Assembly (NCBI GenBank): GCA_948474755.1
Contig: CAOLHI010001028.1
Span: 124,001-188,000, forward strand
DNA: 64,000 nucleotides
Direction: 5' to 3'
Origin: Ctenosaura bakeri
Taxonomy: Eukaryota > Chordata > Lepidosauria > Squamata > Iguanidae
Position numbers and translations under genes: made by a program. Position 1 is the stretch's first letter. Every line of letters starts with the position of its first letter. Below, piece by piece: positions 48,491 through 60,109 of the stretch. The notes beneath the pieces are model-generated. The model searched no databases and was not told the origin of the DNA. It saw only the letters and a program-made list of their open reading frames with translations.

Positions 48491-49559
48491 CACTCTGCAA
48501 TGCTAGAAATTTGGAGACTGAAGACAAATCAGATTTGGGAAGGGGGAAATTTTTCTGGGGTTATACTGCTGGAATCCCGATATAATTCTCTTCTCCTATA
48601 TAGAGCTGTTTCCCTGATATCACTGTTCCATGCCTTGGTTCCGAACATCTTTGGCTACTTTTGCTTGTATTGTTTTCTCGCTCTTGAATAAGGAAAATAT
48701 TTCTCTTGCAGTTAAACTGTAATTATAGATGTTCACTAAAAGCTTAAATATTGCCTAAGCTCCAAGAAATAAGTAAGAATTAAAGATAGCAAAAATGATT
48801 TGTTATTCTTTCTCCAGAAAGAGCTCTTTCTCTCTTTCTCTCTCAGATTTATCCCACCCCACCCTTGGAGGCGGGTGCTAACAGTATTTCATAATTTTTT
48901 CTCTGGCAATCAGTCTCCTTGTGTGTATAAAAAGATGAAAAAAAAATAATTTCTATTGCTATTTAAAAATATCATGTTCCTAGACTAAGACAAGATGGTA
49001 AGTATGTAAAACGATTCCATCCTTAAGGATAATTTCAAATGTATGGAAATCTTGCCTGCAGGCTATTTAAAGACTGGGGCGGGGAGGAGAGAGGAGAGAA
49101 AACTACTTGGTACTGATAATAAAATGATAGGCTTTGCCCTACTTTAAAAACTAAACAGCTCCTCTAAAGTCTTTGTTTCAACAAAGAAGCTCAAAACTCA
49201 GAACAAAGACATTGGCGATCCTGATTTGCTCCCTGGCTTTGCTCTCGTATCCTTGTGTCTTCTTGACCAAGCCTTCACCCATTTCATACTCTTCTTCATA
49301 TGACAGGGATACCAATAATTGTCCTGCTGTATATTTCCAAGCCACTAAAACCGTGGGGCCACTAAAACCATTAAAACAGCTCCCAGAAACTAAAATTCAA
49401 AATAAGGGCACCTGTTCTCATGCTGTGCCAAAATCTGTCTAGGAATGAGTCTTTGTCTGTTTTCCCTTTCCCTACCTTCATTTTGCTTAAACATCTCAAC
49501 GTCTGTCCATCATGTTGAAGAAATTTGCAATTTTTGGTACATTCTCATCAAAACCAAAC
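48491..49559. other. Unassigned sequence
   Basis: No repeat or exon recognised. Low-complexity CT runs occur near 48,820-48,845. Confidence 0.4.
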
Positions 49560-49760
49560 TGGTCTCTTTCCACACTGCCTAGTTAAAGTGCTATATGCCC
49601 ACTCTAACTGTCACAGCTGCATCTGGTGGAGCCCTGGGATGTGTAGTTTGGTGAAGCACTAGAGCTGTGAGTCAGAGAATTCTAAATATTTCACAGAATG
49701 ACAAATCCCTGGATTCCATAGGATGGAGCGCTGGTAATGTTTTAGCTGTGAGATAAATGT
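49560..49760. mobile_element. Palindromic MITE, family C (unclassified)
   Basis: 'tggtggagccctgggatgtg' and 'tagtttggtgaagcactaga' face 'agaatgacaaatccctggat' and 'tccataggatggagcgctgg'. The design (two 'ggattccatagg' arms) resembles family A, but the outer ends differ ('tctttccacactgcctagtt'). Related to 52,628-52,945. Confidence 0.6.
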
Positions 49761-49999
49761 GTTCAAAGGAGACTCCAAAAAAATTCTCAGCATTCTGCAC
49801 TGGTCAAATCCAAGGAGGACAGCCATTCCCAGTATGGGGCAGACAAGTTGTGAACCTGCCTCAACCTTACACTGTTAACAAGAAGTCTGTCAATGAAATA
49901 TAGACATATACAAAACAGATAATTGTAATAGGCAAAAGGATTCCCTAGTCTTCCTCACAGCAACCTGGTAAGGCTGCAGACTACCAGAGAGATGACTGT

Positions 50000-50256
50000 A
50001 TCATAGAATCATAGAATTGTGGAGTTGGAAGAGACCCCAGGGGCCATCCAGTCCAACCTGCCATGCAGGAACACCCTCAAAGCACTCCCGACAGATGGCC
50101 ATCCAACCTCCGCTTAAAAACCTCCAAAGACGGAGACTCCACTACACTCCGAGGCAGCCTATTCCACTGCCGGACAGCCCTGACTGTCAGGAAGTTCTTC
50201 CTGAGGTTCAGGTGGAATCTCCTTTCCTGCAGCTTGAATCCATTGCTCCTTGTCAT
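50000..50256 (-). repeat. CR1 LINE 3' end (reverse), well preserved
   Basis: The plus strand opens 'atcatagaatcatagaattg', then 'ggccatccagtccaacctgc', 'gatggccatccaacctccgc', 'cctattccactgccggacag' and 'ggaagttcttcctgaggttc'. It corresponds block for block to the element at 32,050-32,366 in the opposite strand. Confidence 0.93.
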
Positions 50257-50589
50257 GAAAAATAGGTCCTCCATACACATCTCATCACCAAGATAAGTCA
50301 AAGAAAGCTACACCAATGGGAATTTCACTTTAATATTTTTCTCCATGGAGCATCCAAAAGCAAGTTATTCTCTAATTGCAAAAAAGGCAGAAGGCATGTC
50401 CTTGTTTCTGCCTTGTATCTGCAGATGGTTAGATGATGCCATTTCTTTTCCCCTCCAGATTCTTTTTCCCTCTGCACACCTATCAAAGAAGTCTTCAACA
50501 TAATCCTCTAGTCCTCGCGCTGTTCCATAATTAAGCCCCAATATTTTGACATAGATCAACAGCATCATCTAGAATCTCTAGGTCTCAGG

Positions 50590-52085
50590 GACCCCCGTTG
50601 GGAACTAATATGCTTGCAATTCTATCCAATCTATTTTTAATTCTTGCTTCCTTGCTTGTTTTCACAACAGGCAACTGGCCTGAAATGGCATCCCGTCTTT
50701 TGTGACACACCTTCAAATAATTATGAAGCCTGAGCGGTCTCTCTGAATAATTTCTGGCTGGGTACGCAATATGGGCTCTAACTTTGTGAATTTCAGTACA
50801 CTCCAGCTCTGTACAACGCAGGTCAGGAGGGGCAGCTTTGTTATTATCATTCCGTGCCTTCAATCTGACTTCAGCAATAATGGCACCCCTATGGATGAGA
50901 GACCACCAAGAGATTCTGTTATTAACAGCCTTGTTCAAATCTTGCAAACTCAAGGCTATAGCTTTCTTTATTGGATCAATCCACATATAATGCGGTCTTC
51001 CTCTCTTCCTACTCCCTCTGACTTTTTCCTGGAACTATGAATTTTTCGAATGAATCATGACGTATCCAAAGTACAATAGTCTCAGTCCAGTCATTTTGGC
51101 TCTGAGTAAGAGTTCTTGCTTGATTGGACCTGGGACCCATTCATTTGTCCTTTTTTTTTTTTTTTTTGGTTGCCCATAGTGTTTGTAGAACTCTCCTCCA
51201 ACACATTTCAAAGAAGTTTTATTTCTTTCCTGTCAGCTTTCTTCATTCTTCGTCTTTCAAATCCACAGATGGAAGGTGTAAATACCATGTTATGGATGAC
51301 TCCAACTTTGGTATTCAATGATATGCACTACCTTCACACTTCAGGAGCTTATCTAGTTCCTTCATAGCTACTCTTCCAAGAACTTCTGACTCTTCACCGC
51401 TGCCTCTATTTTAGTTTATAGCTGAGCAAAGTTATAGAAAATCTTTTTAGCAATCTTGATGTCCTCATTATCAAATCTGAAATTGTGGAACCTTTTAGTG
51501 ATGGTCAGTGTAGTATAGTGGTTTGAGTGTTCAGCTCAGACTTAGAAATGCTAGGGTTGGAATCTTCACCTGGGTGTGAACACTCCTGGATGGGTTTGGG
51601 CAAGTCACAGTTTCTCAGCCTCGGTATCCAGCCCTCGTCTGAATCAAACTTACCAAGAAAACTCCTATGACAGGGTCACTTCAGTGTTGACATAACAAAT
51701 TGAAGGCATAGAACAGCAACAACTCTTCTGTGGTCATTATTTTTGTCTTCTTAATATTTGACTCTAACACTGCTTTTGCACTTTGTTCCTTTACTTTCAT
51801 TATCAGTTTTTCCAAATCTTTGCCATTTTCTGCTTGCAATATGGCATTATTTGCATTTACTGATGTTTTCTTCCTTATATTCCACATATAAATTAAACAG
51901 ATAATATGAGAAAAATGCACCTTTGTCTGACATCCTTATTAATTGCAATCCACTCTGTTCCTCCATATTCCATCCTAACAGTGGTCTCTTGTCCAGAAGG
52001 CAGACTACATACCAAAAATCAAATGTGGCATTCCATTTCTTTAGAGCTACCCATAGTCTCAAATTCCTACCAATATGATGATCAC
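50590..52085 (-). pseudogene. Bov-B (RTE) LINE ORF remnant, split by a SINE
   Basis: Minus-strand peptides appear in the right order. EKLIMKVKEQSAKAVLESNI followed by KKTKIMTTEEL lies at 51,724-51,870. HNFRFDNEDIKIAKK lies at 51,430-51,490, across the SINE. MWIDPIKKAIALSLQDLNKA with SWWSLIHRG lies at 50,855-50,990. These match the RT thumb/connection and C-terminal end of Bov-B. Right of 51,870 the sequence still shows Bov-B complement ('taattgcaatccactctgtt', 'agtggtctcttgtccagaag') up to about 52,085. Frameshifts and stops make it non-functional. The 50,585-50,855 part stays open in the same frame, but I do not recognise it. Confidence 0.85.
51501..51723 (+). repeat. Sauria-type SINE inserted in antisense Bov-B
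   Basis: Head 'atggtcagtgtagtatagtg', body 'caagtcacagtttctcagcc' and 'aatcaaacttaccaagaaaa', tail 'cagggtcacttcagtgttga' and 'gaaggcatagaacagcaaca'. It interrupts the Bov-B coding sequence exactly between the TTEEL and HNF codons, so Bov-B was there first. Confidence 0.88.
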
Positions 52086-52234
52086 AGTGATAGCTGTCTT
52101 CTTCTGCTCCTTTTCATCCTTCTTGTTCCTTATTTGGGGACATTTTCCCAAACTCAAGACCCTAATGCAAGTAGGACAGGAGGTTTGGAGCCATTCCAAG
52201 AGCAGCATAAAGTACTGTTTTAAGGTGCCAATAA

Positions 52235-52430
52235 ATCATTACTTCACACAGTTCATCCATCATAATGGAATTAACTGCCACAGGGATATGGTGATGGCTG
52301 CTACTTCTGATGGCCTTTAAAGTGGATTAGACGAAGACAAGATTGATAGGCCGTTCAGTGGCTATCGGCCAATGGCTATTATACTGCAGACCCAGGTTCA
52401 GAAGCAGTTTACCTTTGCATGTCCATTGCA
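52235..52430 (+). repeat. CR1/L3-type LINE fragment
   Basis: 'aatggaattaactgccacag', 'ggatatggtgatggctgcta', 'cttctgatggcctttaaagt', 'ggattagacgaagacaagat' and 'tcagtggctatcggccaatg' are in the order of a common reptile CR1/L3-type 3' region. Its final segment type is seen separately at 62,120-62,228. Confidence 0.7.
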
Positions 52431-52627
52431 GAAGAGCAAATTACTGAAGAGGTATCTTTCCTTCTTGTCATAGTCCTGGGCTTCCTGCAGGCATATGGTT
52501 GATATGTGAAGAACATGGCACTGAAATAGATGGCCCTTGCATTCGGATTACATCTGCTCCTCCACCACAGAACAGAATAAAATAGCTGTTCAGCAGGTCT
52601 ATAAACTAAGGATGTATCTTCACTAAC

Positions 52628-52945
52628 TTCCATACAACTTGAATTTCCATGGCTCCAACCAAAGAATTCTGGGATTCATAGTTTGGTAATTCTAAATTCC
52701 ATTGACCTATAGTCAGGTTGGGAATAATGCTGCTTCACAGATATTGACAGACTGCCACTTCCAGCATTCCTTGTCATTGGCTATGCTAACTAGGCTGCTG
52801 GGATTTACAATCCAACATCTTCTGGAAGACTGCATGATTCACACCGCTAATCTACAGGCAAGCTCTTGAGCTCTTTAGCAGATGATCTGAAGCACCAAAA
52901 TAAACTTCAAATCCCAGGATTCCATAGTTGGAGTGATGGAAGCTA
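52628..52945. mobile_element. Palindromic MITE, family C, interrupted
   Basis: Left arm 'gaatttccatggctccaacc', 'ctgggattcatagtttggta'; right arm 'caaatcccaggattccatag', 'gagtgatggaagctaaagtg'. The middle is interrupted by a smaller MITE at 52,725-52,835. Confidence 0.6.
52725..52835. mobile_element. Small hAT-like MITE nested in family C
   Basis: 'cattccttgtcattggctat', 'gctaactaggctgctgggat', 'ttacaatccaacatcttctg' is the classic arm-centre-arm order of the element at 6,846-6,963. The flanking family C arms continue on both sides. Confidence 0.55.
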
Positions 52946-52974
52946 AAGTGGCTCTGCATCAGTAAATCAGATAC

Positions 52975-53160
52975 AACACAAGTCTGTACAGAAAATAATA
53001 TTTGTGTGCAAAAAATGCCATTTCCTGCATAGAAAATGCTGTTTCCTATACCAAAAATGCCATTTTCTCCACAAACAATCACAATTTTGTGCAGAGTAAA
53101 TGTGAATTGCCTTTGAAAATTGCACACCAAGTTTTCTCACAGTGAGAAGAAAATAGCTAA
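52975..53160. repeat. TGCACA/AAATGCCATTT repeat
   Basis: Three or four imperfect units of about 22-24 bp contain 'aaaaatgccatttcctgcat', 'gaaaatgctgtttcctatac' and 'caaaaatgccattttctcca'. They are followed by 'acaattttgtgcagag' and 'aattgcacaccaagttt'. It is probably the same loose family as 3,690-4,010. Confidence 0.5.
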
Positions 53161-53559
53161 AATTACTCATTTGGGAAGAAAATTTGCAAAGAATTACATC
53201 CTAAACACAAACCGTCAGACCCATTCTAGACAGAGACCCACACGCTCCATAATGTTAGGAAACTGACTTCAATTTGAGGCTTATGAAACAATTAATATTA
53301 TTTCTAGATATATTGATTCAATGGGAATTGGGTAAGCCAACATTTATGCAACATCTATTGATCAGCAAATCTGCTCTAGTTGGGACTAACAATTGGATTT
53401 AGGCCAAGGTGTTTTCCATGCTGTGCAAAAATTGCACATTATGTTGCAAACACAGTAAACTAAAAGGATTTTAAAAAATACAAAACAAATTAAGAGGAGT
53501 TCTATTTCATGTAATTCTTAAAAAAAATAAAAAAATTCTGAATCTGCAACAGAAAGATA

Positions 53560-53950
53560 TATGAAATGGTAAAATGGCTCATACGCCAGGGGAAATGCAT
53601 GAGGGTTCTCTCTTGCTTGACGGATTAACAAACCTTAGGTTCTAAACAAACTGGCCTGGTGCCTTTTCCATCATGTTAATAGTAATGCTTCTCTGGTGCA
53701 TCGTCAACGATTATAACAATGTGAGTTTGGAGACACGATCAGGTCAACACTAATGAAAATGAACGCAACCTTCCCGGCTGTGGCGTGGCGAGAGCTAATT
53801 AATCCTATTCTTAGAACCCTGCATTAGAGAGAACAATGAGGTGTACTGTAGCGGAAAGATCCCTCAAATAGCCAAGGGGATTTATCATCACAGCCTGCCC
53901 ACCTGGCAGAATATGACTCATCCATCAATGTCCACACATCTTCCAAGTTT
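53560..53950. promoter_or_regulatory. CNE-like block (candidate enhancer region)
   Basis: About 390 bp with many intact CpGs and no repeat ('ttgcttgacggattaacaaa', 'ggtgcatcgtcaacgattat', 'ggctgtggcgtggcgagagc', 'taattaatcctattcttaga'). In a genome whose unique DNA is CpG-poor, this density of retained CpGs beside TAATTAAT cores suggests constraint. Inference. Confidence 0.45.
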
Positions 53951-56307
53951 ACCTGTCTAAACATACGTGGTTTTCTTTTTCTTTTTTCCAGACACTAAAA
54001 AGTCAGTTGGATTCTAATAATATATTTAAATTTAAAAAAAGTCAGTTGGATTCTTTGGGATCACACTGTAGCTTCACTATGGACCAATAGGTTGTCCTGA
54101 GCAAGGTACGTTTGGAGAAATCCTATGTGTGTTTGCTTAGAAGTAAGCCAGTTGAGTTTCTGCACTCGGGTAAATGACCCTGAGGCAAGTGCATGTACAG
54201 CAATAATAACTGGCTTCAGAGGGTCCAAGACCCCATTTTCTATCCCCTGCACCCATTGTGTTCTTCATTAGCTCCTTTTACTAAAATTAGAAGCAGCCAC
54301 AAATCCACTTCTGGTTGTAAAAAAAACCCCTCAAACATATTTGCTCATCCTTCTTAGACATAAATAAATAAATAAATAAAAATTTTAGAAAATGGGGGGA
54401 CATGCACTTTGGTTTAAAAGAGAAATAGACTTTGTGGAGAACAATGCTGAATGTTTGGACAACAGAAATATTTGAGAGGTTAGAGGCTCCAGGGGCTTAA
54501 TGTACCTCTTGGTCACCTCTTGTGGCCAACTTAGGCCTTGGGACAGAACAGTCTATTAACTTTATACTAGCATAGCCTTTTGGGCGTGGCTTTCATGATA
54601 ATAGTGTAACTATTTTTCCATTGTTGTGTTAAGGAAATATTCAGTACACTTTTTTCCAAGTTGTACGGTGTCTGACAGATGGTGTAAGGTCCCACTCTGC
54701 TCCCCAGCCCAAATGGCCATGGAAGCAGGGGGGTGGGGGATGTGTCAGGAAAGCTCCTTTATGCCAAGACCCTGCCTTCCCTGTCCCTCTTCATGGCCCT
54801 CCCTTTGCCTTCATTATTCCAGATTATTGCATATCACTACATTAAGTATCCTAGTGGAATTTCCCACTCTGTCAAATCAGAAAGGATCTTGGGCAAAGTT
54901 GTCTAGCCTCTGTACCTGGGATGGGTAGGAGGTGACTCAGTATCTATTGATAGATGTCAGGGAGATTTTTCCAAAGATAAGGAAGAGTTCTGGAGTCCCA
55001 GTGGTTTAACAATAGAAAAAGGCTTTTCCCTACTATTTCAGGTTGCAGTATCTAAGAAGCTTTGGTTGCAGGAGAGTGGCAATACCAATCACCTCATACT
55101 GTCTACAGCAAAAGATCAGTGACAGTTTTTGCTAGGCTTTTTGGTCTGGTCAGTCCTTGAATTGCCAACTCCTCTCCCTGTTCATAGCAGTGTGTGTGTG
55201 TGTAAGAGAGAGACAGATAATTAGCTGTGCCAGCTGCAGGATTTGGGATAACTGATGGGCCTGGATTGGGTCCATCTGGGGGACTGGAACAGCTGTGGAC
55301 CCAGTTGGTTTATCCCTAGTTCTCAAAGTCTCTGTTTCAGGCTGTAGCACCTGCTACTACTGGGCTCCTTCCATCTGCCCATGTCCAGAGGACCTCTGTC
55401 ATGGCAGAGACTCCATGCCAGCTGTTCTTACCTAGGAATGCAAGGAATATTTGTTTAATTTTTTGGCCCTGTTGAGAAAGAGGATGAGAACAATTTTGAA
55501 AGTGTTATTTTCTTCCCCCATGAGTATGCTATTCTTCCATGAGAATGCAATACAAGGGGACTGACATCCTACCCTCACCACCAGCAAAGTCCATCAGACC
55601 ACCCTCACTCTTCCAATCATCCAAACTGCGATGTTAGGTTTACACAGCAAACTTCAGGGGTGATATTCATATCACAACTGAAACCCAAAGTCCAACATTT
55701 TCACTCATGAAAATACTGGAGGAGATGGTCCATCTTTGATTCTAATGGATTTATTTCAGGTCTGTTAATTCCAGTCTGTTAGTCTCAGTGGTGCTGCTCC
55801 TTTCTTCCTAACCCACTTCCTATTTGTCTTTCCTTTTTGTATCCTTTTTATACTGAAATCTAACATGGCTAGCTCTTTGAGAGCATTGTGATTCAAATGC
55901 TTACTCCAGAATCCTTTTAGTTACAAGTGTGATGGTCCTTTCCCCTTGCTTATGACTTGTTTTGAATGGGATGCAAAGAGCTATTCTGTAGCCCAGGATG
56001 GGCAAAGTGTGACCCATAGGCTTCACGTACCCCATAAACCATAGTTTTATGGCCCCTGAAGCCCCCAATTTATGTAATTTGGAGGCAATTTTTTGCCTCA
56101 AAACCACATAGAGAACCCACTAAAATGTGAAAAACACCCCCCCGCTCCACACATAAAGCCCTTCCCGTATCCCCAAATACCTCTATTGCCATCTGAGTTC
56201 TTCTCAAAATGGTGACCAAAAGTGAACTGAAGTCCATTCTGGTACCCATTTTGGGAAGGATTATCACAAAAGTAGAGCATTATGGAGGAGAGAGGTGTTG
56301 TGTCTCA
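53951..56307. other. Unassigned sequence
   Basis: An (AAAT)n run sits at 54,361-54,380 and a short TG run near 55,190-55,202. 'aaaaagtcagttggattct' occurs twice about 43 bp apart (53,998 and 54,039), a small local duplication. No exon seen. Confidence 0.4.
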
Positions 56308-56487
56308 AGCCATTTCCACACTAGATTGTTATAGCGCTATTATTCAACTTTCAATATCCTATGGAATCCTGGGGTTTGCAGTATTGGGAGAGGCCACCTG
56401 GCCCCTCCCTAAACCGCAAACCACAGGATTCCATAGGATGTTTAAAGTGGAATAATAGCGCTATAACAGTCCAGTGCAGAAATGGCC
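56308..56487. mobile_element. Family A TIR element, hairpin-centre form
   Basis: A 180-bp copy with TCA target duplication (56,305-56,307 and 56,488-56,490). Left end 'agccatttccacactagatt', right end 'ccagtgcagaaatggcc'. The centre 'gagaggccacctggcccctc' matches the short-centre form at 23,845. Confidence 0.92.
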
Positions 56488-58814
56488 TCAGACAGTCCAG
56501 GCAGCTCAAGAGCAACTAGCAATTAGCAGGCTGTAGGTGCAAAGCTTTTACTCACAGCAAGAAGACGGAGAGAGAAAGCGAGAAGTCCAAAGCAATTCCG
56601 AAAGCCCAGAGTTCCAAGATATCCAATCCCAAAGGGGCAAACAAGAATGATAATCCCACAGCAGGTCAAGGTCCAACAGGAGACAGTGTTCTTGGCCAGG
56701 AAGCAAGCAACAGATACAGGGTTTCAACCACTGAGAAGATTGGTTGACAACCCTGGTAAGAAAAGCCAGGTGGTTCTAATTTACAGTCTAACAGTGTTGA
56801 CACAGGTGTTCTCTCATTAGGGCTCGTTTGGTATATAAATGAGCTGAGCTGAACACCTGAGTCCTTCTTTCTTTTGCTGTCATTCTGCCTGTGCTGGTTC
56901 TTCTTCTGACTTTTGTTGCTGTTGGCTCTTCTGTTCCCCTTGGTCCAGCTCCTGCCATTTGCATAGGGATGGGAGGGGATGGTTTGTTCTAGGCAGTGAC
57001 GTTTTGGGGGTGTCCCAGTCTGTATCCATGCTCCCACACACTGCAGCCACACCCTTATGCACAGTGACTGACCTCCCCTCCTGTCCCCCCTCCATGCACT
57101 CCAAGCTCCGCCACTGGCTCCTGCTGGTTGATTAGGCTGTCTTCTGCCTCTGAATGGGAACTCTCCTCCTCTCTGACAGGGTCACCAGGGCAGGACATGA
57201 CAGAGGAAGCCCATGGGTGGATCACGGAAAACATGGCCCCAGGTCCTAACAATTGCCTATTGCTGCTATAGCCCCTTGAGCCCCATCCAAAATCTCCACC
57301 CCTGGGTAAAGGAATAAGGTCATCGTTTCTCCTCCCCAATCTCTGTAGCAATTTCACCAGGGAGAAGAGGCAGTCTCCATTACCAGGATAATGTCTCCCT
57401 TCCTCCTCCTTCGATCTCCATTTCCATTTAACAGCCACAGCAGTGATTTAACAACACAGCATGGGGCTTGGAAATTACCTGTCATGGGAGATAATGTGGA
57501 CCTGTACGTGTGGAGGGTTGCAGGATTTCATCCCTATGGTATTTTTTTTTTCCCAATCCAATTTTTCAAAAAGCAAGTTGTCATGTTGATTGCCAAGTTC
57601 CCACCTTCTTTAAATGGAAGTAAGTGTGAGAATTTGATGGTGCATAACACACTCCACGATTTTAACCAGTCCTCTATAGAAGGACCTCCACTGTCCTTCA
57701 ATTTATTTTCTTTCTCAATCAGCTGGTTTAATTATCAAGTTTTTAATTATCAGTTCCTGATGGCCCTGGAGACCACAGTCTCAATATATCCTGTTATATT
57801 ACTGTTTTATTAAGGCTTTTTATTCCTCTACTGCTATTTTTTTAAGATGTGTTTTATGGCAATGTCTTACTTTGTATTTCTTGTAATTCTACTTTTCAAG
57901 TTTCTGTTCACTCTTAGAGGTTTTTAAGATGAACAGCAGAGCAAAAGAAAATCTCCAAGATATTTAAAATAAAATATACATGTGCAAGTAATTGTGGAAG
58001 ATCCAGTAAGGCTTCCTACATCTCCCCAATAGTTTTCCATGATTTTGTCATGCGTGGAAAAAAAATCCTTCCTTTGAGGAGGTTAGAGGTGTGAAAGCTA
58101 TTGATCAAATTTCTGGTTCTTGATTTAAAAATCTGTTTTTAGGGAAGTAAATCTGTGCTTCTTTAACCCTTACAAGCAGAGACATTCATTGATGTTCTAC
58201 ATTGGCTACTTAGGTGTGAGAATGGAAGAATGCTCACCCACAAACTTTTTAATACCAGCTCAAACTTTGGAGGCCATTTGTAGCAGTGATGGGGACTTAG
58301 AGCGTTAATTTCTAAAGACATTTTAAAAACGCTTCACACCAATTTATCTTAGTCATGAGTTCTGGCTGACAAAAAGTTGCCTTAAAATAATTTACGCTAT
58401 CCATCATTAAAAAAGGCCCATCAAAAAGGAAGGATGTCATTTTAGCATTGAACCATAAATTCCCAAGGACTTTTGGACAATGAGCAGTGAGTATCAGAGC
58501 CAACTTTTTGAGGGCTACATGATTTTCGAGACATCTGAGTGTCTGCTCTTACAGGACACCTTCTTATTTATTGTCCTCATTCTTGTGCAACTGGGGAGTC
58601 CAAAGGAGGTGCACTGCAAAAGGCAGAAGGTGGCTTGTACATTGTAATAATTTTGAGAACTCATGACAGAACTCACTTTTAGGGATCGCTAAATCAGGAG
58701 CATCCCATTCCTTGAGGCTTTAGGACCAAAAGCCTGAAACCAAGGTGGTGACCTTTGTGATGTCACAAAGGGAAAGTTGAGAGAGGCTGGAGGCAGTCTG
58801 TTGAGAGTGCGTCG
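56488..58814. other. Unassigned sequence
   Basis: Open frames of 127-140 codons (57,055-57,438 minus; 57,391-57,813 plus; 56,666-57,052 minus) have no domain I recognise. The tail end near 57,700-57,960 is T-rich and may be old LINE sequence. I do not call a gene. Confidence 0.35.
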
Positions 58815-58889
58815 ATGGTGTATTCCTGCATAGCAGAATAGGATTGGACTCAATGGCCCTTGTGCTCTTTTCCATGATTTTATGATGCT
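58815..58889 (+). repeat. CR1 LINE 3' end, very short
   Basis: 'gtattcctgcatagcagaat', 'aggattggactcaatggccc' and 'ttttccatgattttatgatg' are the last part of CR1. Confidence 0.75.
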
Positions 58890-60109
58890 ATTGTATATAA
58901 TCAGAGTGTCATGAAAGTTATTCTGGGAATGATGGTGGATAATCTAGTTTAATTCACCTGTTTTAGGTTTGGGGACTGAAAAAGAAACTCTGAAGTCTGC
59001 CAAGGGAAGAAACAGCAAGCACCTAACAAGCACAGGAATCAATAAACCTGATTTTTCTTACTTTTTTAAAAAACATTTCATTGGGTTTTTAAAAGTAGAA
59101 CTACAAAGAAAGTGGGAAGAAAGAAAAGGGTAAGGAAAAAGAAATCCATTATGATATGAGCATAGTGTAAGCATATACTTCAAGGTAAGCTACCCATATT
59201 TCCAGAAACACATTTGAAACACATTTTCTTGAAACTGACATCTATAAAATACATGTCTGTGAGTATCTAAAGCTCCATAGATGGTGAATGTTTGTCTTCC
59301 CAGCTATGGAATACCAGCACATGTAGGATCCGACAACATTGGCCATTAATTAAATTCCATATTCCAGAGCAGGGTAGTTTTAAACAAGTTGTTACTGGAT
59401 GTCCATTTTCAAAAGGTTCGTGAGTGCAAGCTTCTCTAAATGTAGTTATGACATTCAGATTATTTTGAAAATGTTTTAAAAAAAAAAGAAGTCAGTGTAG
59501 AGTGACAAATACAGTTACATGCCTCAGTGTTCCCGCAAGTTTTATTACTCTGTCCACCATCAGAAAACACCTGAATAAGAAAGAAGGAAGGAAGGGAACA
59601 TTCCTAGAACTCTTGTCAAAGCATATAAAAATGTTTGAAAACACAGTCGACCTGGGGTTGCAAAATGTATTTGGGCATTATTTTTATTTCTAGTTTGCAG
59701 GAGTGGAGGTAATGCAGTTGTCTCCCTTCAGTTCTATAGTCTTTTGGCAAATTTGTTCTTTTTTTAAAAAAAAAAATCTGAACGGATCCATTTCCAGTGA
59801 AAAATACAAGATTGCATTAATAATGGGCTTTTGAATCCCGTTTGGCCTTCCACAGTGCTGTCCATTGGAGAATCCAATGTCCCACTCCAAATCCCAGGTG
59901 TTGGATGAATTGTTCCTCAAATCACATTTTTGAAAACCAAACTAGATCTTTTTTACAGCATCTGTTCAACACATCTCCAGAATCTTTTTGCCTTTCAACC
60001 CTGGAAGATTAATACATCCTGATACTGAGTACTTCCCCCACCCTCCTGAATCTTTTTATAACTGCGTAAGGAGCCTGGAAAAGAGGAAAGCCACATATCA
60101 CCTGAAGCT
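58890..60109. other. Unassigned sequence
   Basis: No repeat or exon recognised. Confidence 0.4.

Noticed and set aside
57055..57813. Adjacent 127- and 140-codon frames on opposite strands
   Set aside because: No recognisable domain, no supporting splice or promoter context, and both strands open at once.
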